A stretch of DNA of 64,000 nt, taken from assembly GCA_963691705.1 (NCBI GenBank), contig OY829542.1, positions 41,289,105 to 41,353,104 on the forward strand, given 5' to 3'. Below, one piece after another: positions 56,949 to 64,000 of this stretch. The position numbers and the translations under genes were made by a program. Source of the stretch: Viola odorata (taxonomy: Eukaryota > Streptophyta > Magnoliopsida > Malpighiales > Violaceae). A model generated the notes under the pieces. It saw only the letters and a program-made list of their open reading frames with translations, was not told the DNA's origin and ran no database searches. Numbering within the stretch: the first letter of the stretch is position 1; every line of letters begins with the position of its first letter.

Positions 56949-58652
56949 GTGGTCATGCATCATCTTCCTTCTTTCCACGGACTAACTAAAGAGAATCCTC
57001 ATCGCCATCTGCAGCACCTTCACTCAGTTTGCGAGGCCATGAAGCCTACTAATGTTAATATCGACCAGGCCAAGCTGCGAGCTTTTATGTGGTCTTTGAA
57101 AGATGCTGCCAAGGATTTGTTCTACGACCTTTCTATTGCCTCTTGGGCAAAGATGTCTAAGGCCTTCACCGATAAGTATTATCCAGCGTCTACGACAAGT
57201 GTCACCCGCAAGCAGCTAGTCTCCACTGTTCAGAAAGATGACGAGAGTCTAGGGCAGTATCATGAGCACTTCAAGAAGATACAAGCCTTATGTCCCTCGC
57301 AATAGACAAATGCACTTCAAGACTGATCATGCTCTTATCCAGTATTTCTATGAAGGCTTGAAGCTAAATGACAAGGCCTTGTTGGATGCTGCAACTGGTG
57401 GTTCCCTTTATGCCCGTACCCCAGCTGCCGCCAAAGCTATCATTGAGGTTATGGCCAAGACCATCATTGCATCTGACAAAGTGGCAAATCACACTCAAGA
57501 TGTCCGCGTTGCTGCTATGGAGAATCAGTTGACAACCATCACGGGCATGCTACAAAATATGGCTTTAGGGCAACCTATCCAGGTCAAGGCCTACCAGATT
57601 TGCAATTTTGTGGATCATGCCACGACCGCTTGTCCCTATAGTCAGGGCTATGGGAGGATACAATGTCCCGTATGGCCAGAACTATAGTCAGGGCTGGAAG
57701 CACCCCAATTTCAGTTGGTCATATAATCCCTAATCGTCTGGCCTTAGTCAGCCACCACTACAGCAACATCAGTATGGAAGTCAGTCTCAGCCACCCTTCA
57801 ACATGCAGAATTTCAGGCCTACCTCCATAACACAACAATCAGCAATACCAGTATCCGCCTTCTAAGGATTCAGCTACTGTCCCTCCACCTGTTGCTGAAA
57901 TAGTCAATTACAAGAACGTCATTTCTGAGCTCCAAAAGTAAATGAACGTCATGAATGCTGAGATGAAAGAGTTGAAAAATAGAGGAAGACTTCTTGGGCA
58001 AACAGAGGCAAATCCTAAGCACGAAGCATGTGCTATGACCCTCTGAAGTGGTCTTGACTTACCCCCAGTACGTCTTGACCTCGACATTGAACAATCACCA
58101 GAATCTGAGCTCAAGCCCAAGAAGAAGAAGAAGGAACCAAAGATTCCAGAAGTGATGGAAGACCGAATCCGTTGTCCAAGAGGCTCCCCAAGAAATGATA
58201 AAAATCCACCCGAGTTCACCCAAGAGTATATCCATAAGATCCTCGAGCCGCCTTTCCCTCCATGTCTAGTCAAGTCCAAGAAGGACAAAGAGTAGCGCGA
58301 CATCTTCGATATTTTCAATAAAGTCGTCATTGATATCCCTTTATTGCAAGCAATCAAGAACGTCCCGAGATATGCTAAGTTCTTGAAGACTTTGTGTATC
58401 AACAAACGCAACATGGCTGGGGTGAACAAGATAAGTATGGGGGCCAATGTTTCTGCCCATATTCAGCGAAAGATCCCCCCTAAATGTCAAGACCAGGGTA
58501 TGTTCATCATTCCTTGCAAGATTGGGAATATCGACGTCGACAAAGCTATGTGTGATTTGGGTGCTGGCATTAATGTCATGCCCTTGACGATCTATAATAG
58601 TCTAGGTCTCGGTCCACTCAAGAGTACCAGACTTGCGATCCAACTGGCCAAC
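56949..58652 (+). pseudogene. Athila-type gag-protease (truncated and broken)
   Basis: The gag core matches the plant Retrotrans_gag/Athila pattern (FHGLTKENPHRHLQHLHSVC, MKPTNVNIDQAKLRAFMWSL, DESLGQYHEHFKKIQALCPS, LIQYFYEGLKLNDKALLDAA). A frameshift near 57300 separates two halves. A degenerate zinc knuckle follows (YQICNFVDHATTACP). The protease region reads KAMCDLGAGINVMPLTIYNS then LGPLKSTRLAIQLAN, with DLGA as active site. The N-terminal gag part is missing between the LTR and 56949. It ends where the opposite-strand Athila LTR begins at 58653. Pol would continue beyond the window, if present. Confidence 0.85.
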
Positions 58653-60232
58653 TGATCATCAGTCAAATATACTTAAAATTTATCTTGATGCCTAAATGCA
58701 CAAATAAATGTGTACAGGGCAAGACAGGGTCGAACCACAGAGATTGAAGGATTAAAATGTTAATAAAAATGTATGACGGGGAGAAAATGCAACAGAGAAG
58801 GAACAAGTAGCACAGGGGGAGGAGTTTATGTTGATTAGTGAACTAATCAACTCAGGATCTGGAGCTAACAAGACAAATAAGTAAAATTGTTATCTAGGGC
58901 ATGAAATGAAATCACAATCCAGGGCTCGATAGCAAAACGCATTCGGGGGCAAGAAAGCAAGAAAAGCAATTAGAGAGATATAAATCAGATAGGGAGGAAT
59001 CTTAGCAAAAGGTATTCTCGGGTTGCTTCCTAGGTAAGTTAGTCATTGGCACAAAAATATTCCGGACTCGAGTACAGACCTGCTATAGGGACCGCGTTTC
59101 CACACCGCACCCCCTACTTACCTTCTTAGATAAAAGCCACCCTCTGTTTCCACATATGAGGTGGCCTTGACGTTCTGCCGTCCTCCTAAGCACGAATGCG
59201 GGGAGGCACTACTCAGAACACCCATGAAGGGGAGGTAAGATAGATCTAGGGCGCGATAGCTCAGCTTGTCAGACTCGTATCGCATACCCTAATGGCCGTT
59301 TACCCCTAAACAGATGCCTCTTACGCTGCTTCCACTAGGTGTCTACTCTAACTCAAGGATTCACGTCAGTTATAACCAAGAGAATGACATTACTCATGCA
59401 GAAATATCAACAGTTGATCAAGCCCTTAACATTTCCTAAATGAGCATGGGATTAAAACGGTAAACAATCATATGTCATAAGAGAATATACTAAGCATGCA
59501 TTAGGCCTCTTAACCGAACCCTACAACCCTCGAAACACCCTTTACCAAGAGAATGGAACTTAGCTACTCATACTAGAATATGAACAGTGGATGATGATAA
59601 ACATACAATAAATAAAAGTGAAGGGTTAGATGAAACCAACAAGATGAAATATTATAAATCAAAAGCTTCCCCTTTACAAAGTTGGCGGCTGCTCCAAAAT
59701 GCTAAGAGGAGATGATCCCCAGAAATTAGGGTAAAAGAGAGTGATGTATTAATGTCCTAGGATAGTCGTCCTTACAAAAAACTGTAAAGCTAAGCTTATA
59801 TAGGCTAAAACTAGCTAGGGGACAAAACAACTAAGGGGAAGGAGGAGCAATGGGGACGTGACAGCACATGTCCTTCAGGGGAATATCCTGGAATCCTGGC
59901 GCGCCTGACAACTTTTGGAAGCGCACGGAATCCCGTGCGGATCTTTCAAGCTGCTTCTCTTTGGTTTTGATTGAGAGAAGATGCAGAATTGTCGCGGCCG
60001 AGAGACTGCTCATTGGTCTGGTTCGCATCGAGACCTCGATGACAATCTGGACTTCTAGGCCTTGAAGCTAAAAATCCTCAGGAATACTCCAAAAATGCTT
60101 CTTTTTGATCTTTTCCTTCTATTGACTCTGATCTGCAATAAAGATAGAAATAAGGATCAAATGGCAGAATTAAGCCCCCGAAAGGACTAGAAAAGAAGGT
60201 AAAATCATGCCCATGAGACACGTTATCAAACA
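58653..60232 (-). repeat. 3' LTR of the - strand Athila element (about 1.58 kb)
   Basis: On the sense strand it starts TGTTTGATAACGTGTCTCAT immediately after the purine tract and ends GACTGATGATCA. It aligns throughout with 55311-56872. Confidence 0.8.
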
Positions 60233-60242
60233 TCCCCACACT
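60233..60242 (-). other. Polypurine tract of the - strand Athila element
   Basis: AGTGTGGGGA lies directly before the LTR start TGTTTGAT on the - strand, as needed for plus-strand DNA priming. Confidence 0.7.
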
Positions 60243-61690
60243 GCCCCAATGCTCGCCCTCGAGCATTAACAAAATTGGAAAACTACCTCATGCGTTTAAC
60301 ATACATCTTCAACCCCCAACACTCAGAATAGACATGACATCCGACAAACTACACCCAATCAACAAATCTAGCCCTAGAAAAGCACCTACATCTGGCTGAT
60401 AGAATAACGACCCTACCAACCAGACTTTCCTAGACCAAGCCTATTCACTAGCAATCCTCACCTAGATATGTGTTTGCACTCACACTCACAACAAAATATG
60501 TGTTTAGGCTATCACTCAAGAATGCAAATAACACAACACAGGCAGAGTTTGCAGGTCACATGCGAGGGCATTCTAACGATCAGAGGCGACTTTGCAGAAA
60601 ATAAAAAAATAAAAAGAAGAGGGGCAGAAAGGAGAGAGGAGTGGAGCGAGATGAAGGAAACAGAGGTGAAGGGAGGAGAGAAAAAGGAATGAAAAGTGAA
60701 GAAAAAAAATCTGGGGGAGAATTCCTTGGCTTAGAAGAAGGCGAGACGGTGAGCAACACTCGCTAAAGAAGGCTGATGGCGAGGGCTAGACAATGGCTTC
60801 GGCTTTCGTCAGTGGAGGAGGTCTCTGTCATGCTTCGGGGGCTCGAATGGCTGCCTTCTGGATTGCCTGATCTGCTTTTATATATATTAAATTTTATTTT
60901 TTTTTGTTTTTTTTAAACCGAAATAAAAGCAGGCAGACCAGGCATTTACTTTTCTCCTTTTTCAGCTCAAAATTTGCATCTGCATTTAATTTTCTCTTTT
61001 TCTGAACTGGAGCTGGGCTGGCAGAGCTTTAAATACTGCTTTGGGGCGCTTGATTTCAAGGCCTTGGGAATCGACTTTTACTTCCCCACACATAAGTTCT
61101 GGAGTGGTGAGGAAGTAATACTGAGATGCTGTCGTGGCATCGAATCTTGAATTCTGCTCTAGCTCTTTCGTGCCCTTGATAATATTCCTTCTCCCCACAC
61201 TTATCTTCTTCGGAATCTAGCCCTTGCCTTTGTGATGAAGAGTGTTACTCACCTGCCAAGGAAAGGACAAAGAAAAGGAGCAAATGGTTAGAAGAGAATG
61301 GAGAATGGGAATTGAGGTCATGAAAAGGAAGAAGAGAGAAATAAAATTCAGAGAGAAAAGAAAGAAAGAAAGAAATTTAAAAATTTGCAAAGTTTTCTCG
61401 TCGTTTCGCTGCTTTCCCTCGTCTAATGGTGCCTATACCCAGGGATATTATGCAAACCTAGACAGTGCCTAGTCAAGCATTTTCACTCAGAAATAAACAG
61501 GCATGAAGCTCAAAAATGCTCATGGGTTCAAATAGTGATTACTGGTGTCTAGGGCAAGATTGGATATAAGGGCTAGCAGGTCTAGAAATGCATGCTCAGG
61601 CATAGATGCGATGAATGTCATGTTTCTCCTATGCATCAGAAATCAAAAATACATGCCAACAATGAGGGTTTTAAAACAGTCATGCAACAA
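60243..61690. other. 3' non-coding region of the - strand Athila element
   Basis: It lies between the env-like ORF and the purine tract. It contains purine-rich stretches (60600-60710 and 61300-61380) and an A/T tract near 60890-60915. No coding sequence is recognised beyond the tail of the ATHILA ORF. Confidence 0.5.
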
Positions 61691-61699
61691 ACAGAAATT

Positions 61700-62977
61700 T
61701 AAACATGCAAACAAACACTCAAAACACATGGGGTATAACAGTCAGAGCATTTTTATATGCAGCAGAATCTAACTCATCAGGCTGAACAAAACCAAGCAGA
61801 TAATTGAATTCGTTAAGGGACAGTGGGGTCCATTTGTTTACCAACCTAAAGTTGATTAGACCAGGGGTGGAAATGTGGGGACCAAACTTGCCTTTCTGCC
61901 TGAAATTATCAGAGGCAACCCAAAAGGTAGTAAAGAACTCGAGCGAGAGTTCAATAAAGGTGGGATGTTCTAAAAAGAACAGGGCTTCTCAGCCAATATT
62001 AGCCACTAACTCTCGGACTTGAGATTCTATGCCCATCTTGGCCAAAAAGTTCATGTCTAGGCGCGCACAGGAGCTAATGCCTTTGGAATTCAATTGGTGC
62101 AGTTTATCAAGCGAGGGTTTCTCATTAAATACCAACCACTCATGCAACACAGAAAGGTTAGAAGTGACCTGGGTGGAAGTCGCTCGAGATGCAGAAGGGG
62201 GAACTGGTGTTGGGGTCTCGGCATCTAAAACCTCATCGGGACCTCGAGACTTCTTGGTTGTCAAGGCCTTGAGTTTGCTGGGGGGGGCAGTTTCCGCTTC
62301 TGTCCTACCGGCGTCTCATCGTCTGCCGGCTGCTCCGCTCTGGCCGGAGCTTTTCACTTGCCTTTCTTTACCGCCGCTTTAGCTGCGACTTTCCTCTCTC
62401 TCTTCTCTTTCTCAGCGGCTTCCCTCGCCGCTTCCTCTTTAGCTTCGAGATCATCGGCCTCTTCTTCTTCCTCCTTGGCTTAACCTTCCGCCAGGGTTTC
62501 ATCTGCTTGCTCCGGCTCAGCCTCTTCCTCCTGCTCTTGATCTTCTGGCAGCTCCTTCTCGAGGGCTGCTTCGGGGGCCAGAAACCGGTCTACGACAGCA
62601 TTAATTGGGAGCTTTTTGGCGGTGGGAGATACCTTTTTGGGCTTGGATGCGGCCTTTGATTTTGCGGTTGAAGATCCTGGAGGGAGCTTAACCACGCGGC
62701 CACATCTGGTTGTGGTCGAGGTAGGAGGGAGAGAACCAGTAATCTCCAGGTCGTCTTCGACCGGAGTGAACTCTCGTCCTTGTTCTCCTGACAGCGGTGA
62801 GGTCACTAGAGGAGAAGGAATGGGGACTGGCTGGACAGAGGGTGGAGTGGCTGTTTTGAACGAGCCAGGAGAGGGGGTGCGGGATCTGGACCGTGAAGGA
62901 ACTGGGCTGGCAGGGTTATCCATCGGGTGGGGCCCTGAAGCATTTTTGCGGATGGGTTTCTTTGCTCGAGGCGCCAT
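61700..62977 (-). pseudogene. ATHILA ORF-1-type (env-like position) protein, frameshifted
   Basis: The start MAPRAKKPIRKNASGPHPMD is at 62977. The N-terminal ~165 residues are Ser/Pro-rich, then acidic (PEDQEQEEEAEPEQADETLA). TAA ends this frame at 62480, but it continues KEEEEEADDLEAKEEAAREA. A frameshift at the poly-G run near 62280-62287 leads to the conserved part (SVLHEWLVFNEKPSLDKLHQ, ALFFLEHPTFIELSLEFFTT then WVASDNFRQKG, WTPLSLNEFNYLLGFVQPDE). This matches my memory of the ATHILA ORF-1 family, encoded downstream of pol in Athila elements. Its function is unproven. Confidence 0.75.
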
Positions 62978-63136
62978 TGATAGTGATGTGGGAGAACAGC
63001 TGGTGATGGTGATGTTTTGGGGGGAGGAAGATGAGGGTTGTGTGTGTTGATAGAGAGGGATGAAAGTGATATGTTTTGGGCTGAGAGGAGAGTGAGGATG
63101 AAGTAGAAGCGTGGGAAAGAGAAAAGTAGCTGACAC

Positions 63137-63673
63137 CTGTAATTAATAGCGCAACTTTTTCTTTAATTAGGGCTACCTTTCTGTCCCCAGCAGTTACTTG
63201 GCGTCTTGGGCTTTGAGAACAATGACCCGTACGTATCCCAACAACCTATAAAGGAAAACAACTTTTTAAATTTTCAAAAAGGGACAGTTGGGTAGGATAA
63301 TGACAAAAAGAGAGAATAAAGGGTTAACAGAAATAAAGGGAATAAAATCTTCTAAGAAAGGGAAAGGTCAGAGAATAAGGGAGATAAACAAGGGACAAAA
63401 ACAAGGAAATAAAATCAGAGAGAAAATGAAAATAAAACCAGGGAATTCGAAAAGATTCAGAAAAGATAAGGGAGAGAGAGAAAGGATGGACGACACATCA
63501 AATGCCTCCAGTGTGGTCTGTTTACTCGTCGGGACCTCGACGTCCTACGTCAATCTAGGTCTAGATAGGTGGCGGTTCCACCATGGCCTCCTCAACGGTC
63601 GAGGGATTGAATCCTTCATAAAAGGGTTCAGCCTATGGCCATTGACTTTGAAGATTGTTCCTGTTTCGGGGTT
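63137..63673. other. Spacer between Athila integrase and the env-like ORF
   Basis: It is purine-rich on + (63290-63480), with no conserved coding sequence. In Athila elements this interval separates pol from the downstream ORF. Confidence 0.5.
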
Positions 63674-63910
63674 CTAAATCTCGACCGCTCCATGGTTATA
63701 GACTGTCATGACCACGAAAGGTCCAGACCATTTGGACTTGAGTTTTCCTGCAAACAATCTCAAGCGTGAGTTATACAATAATACTCTTTGTCCAACGGAA
63801 AAAACTTTGGGACGAAGGTGCCTGTCGCGATAAGCCTTGGTCTTGCCCTTGTAGAGCATGGCATTCTCATAAGCATCGTCCCTCAGCTCCTCGAGCTCTT
63901 GTATTTGCAA
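63674..63910 (-). pseudogene. Athila integrase C-terminal fragment
   Basis: The - strand reads [40 protein letters not shown] and [20 protein letters not shown], ending AVEI. This is the GPY/F-type C-terminal region of Ty3/gypsy integrases ([10 protein letters not shown]). The frame continues toward 64000 (AIRKVNTDLGPAGQNxRL), so the rest of pol lies right of the window. Confidence 0.85.
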
Positions 63911-64000
63911 ACGTCAGTTTTGGCCAGCAGGCCCTAGATCTGTATTCACTTTCCTTATGGCCCAAAAAGCCTTGTGCTCTATCTCCACTGAGAGATGGCA

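Larger units (their letters stand above)
58653..64000 (-). mobile_element. Athila-lineage element on -, 3' part, inserted into the + strand Athila copy
   Basis: On the - strand the order is the integrase C-terminus (63910-63674), an ATHILA ORF-1-type/env-like ORF (62977 to about 61700), a non-coding stretch, a polypurine tract (60242-60233) and the 3' LTR (60232-58653). It interrupts the gag-protease frame of the + strand element at 58652. The 5' half lies beyond the window, so the target duplication (CCAAC expected from 58648-58652) cannot be checked. Confidence 0.82.

Noticed and set aside
62616..63050. 144-aa + strand ORF
   Set aside because: It is a shadow of the opposite-strand ATHILA ORF, with no conserved motifs.

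Overview
The window is nuclear DNA of a flowering plant, probably a eudicot. It holds two intron-rich housekeeping genes: chloroplast 3-isopropylmalate dehydrogenase (11 exons) and the ubiquitin shuttle protease DDI1 (16 exons). They sit among nested transposable elements: two Tat-lineage and two Athila-lineage Ty3/gypsy LTR retrotransposons, a hAT-like element, a hAT-type MITE and a mariner-like element. No bacterial, organellar or CRISPR features are seen.

Layout. 1-26834: 3' part of an old Tat-type retrotransposon on the + strand (pol, 3'UTR tandem repeats, two antisense genes, 3' LTR). A complete 16.3-kb Tat-type element on the - strand (7154-23457, 5-bp target duplication GTAAG, LTRs of 549 and 533 bp) has inserted between its two antisense genes. 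The inner element carries gag-pol, two tandem-repeat arrays and four antisense genes, each with its own promoter-like region. 26604-27632: tandem duplication of the outer LTR end plus flank. 28519-33395: a 4.9-kb hAT-like element with an 8-bp target duplication and a very large internal inverted duplication. 34055-37260: IPMDH. 37540-37870: RNase H-like retroelement relic. 39705-40690: unidentified spliced gene or pseudogene on the - strand. 41204-46255: a 5.05-kb mariner-like element with a nearly intact DD39D transposase, a second ORF and a captured host gene fragment. 46448-46995: hAT MITE. 47329-52963: DDI1. 53.6-55.3 kb: unidentified - strand ORF remnants. 55311-58652: 5' LTR and gag of an Athila-type element on +. 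58653-64000: 3' part of a second Athila element on -, inserted into the first.

The most unusual system is the antisense gene cassette of the Tat elements. Two genes (here aORF1 and aORF2) are paralogues with a Transposase_28-like ('putative gypsy type transposon') domain. Each has a 715-nt first exon in the inner element and a phase-1 intron of 63-70 nt. The same genes and introns occur in the older outer element. The inner element has two further small antisense genes next to its 3' LTR that the outer one appears to lack. Most coding sequences in the retroelements are broken by stops. In the inner element nearly all of these are TAG, as expected from deamination of methylated CAG/CTG sites.
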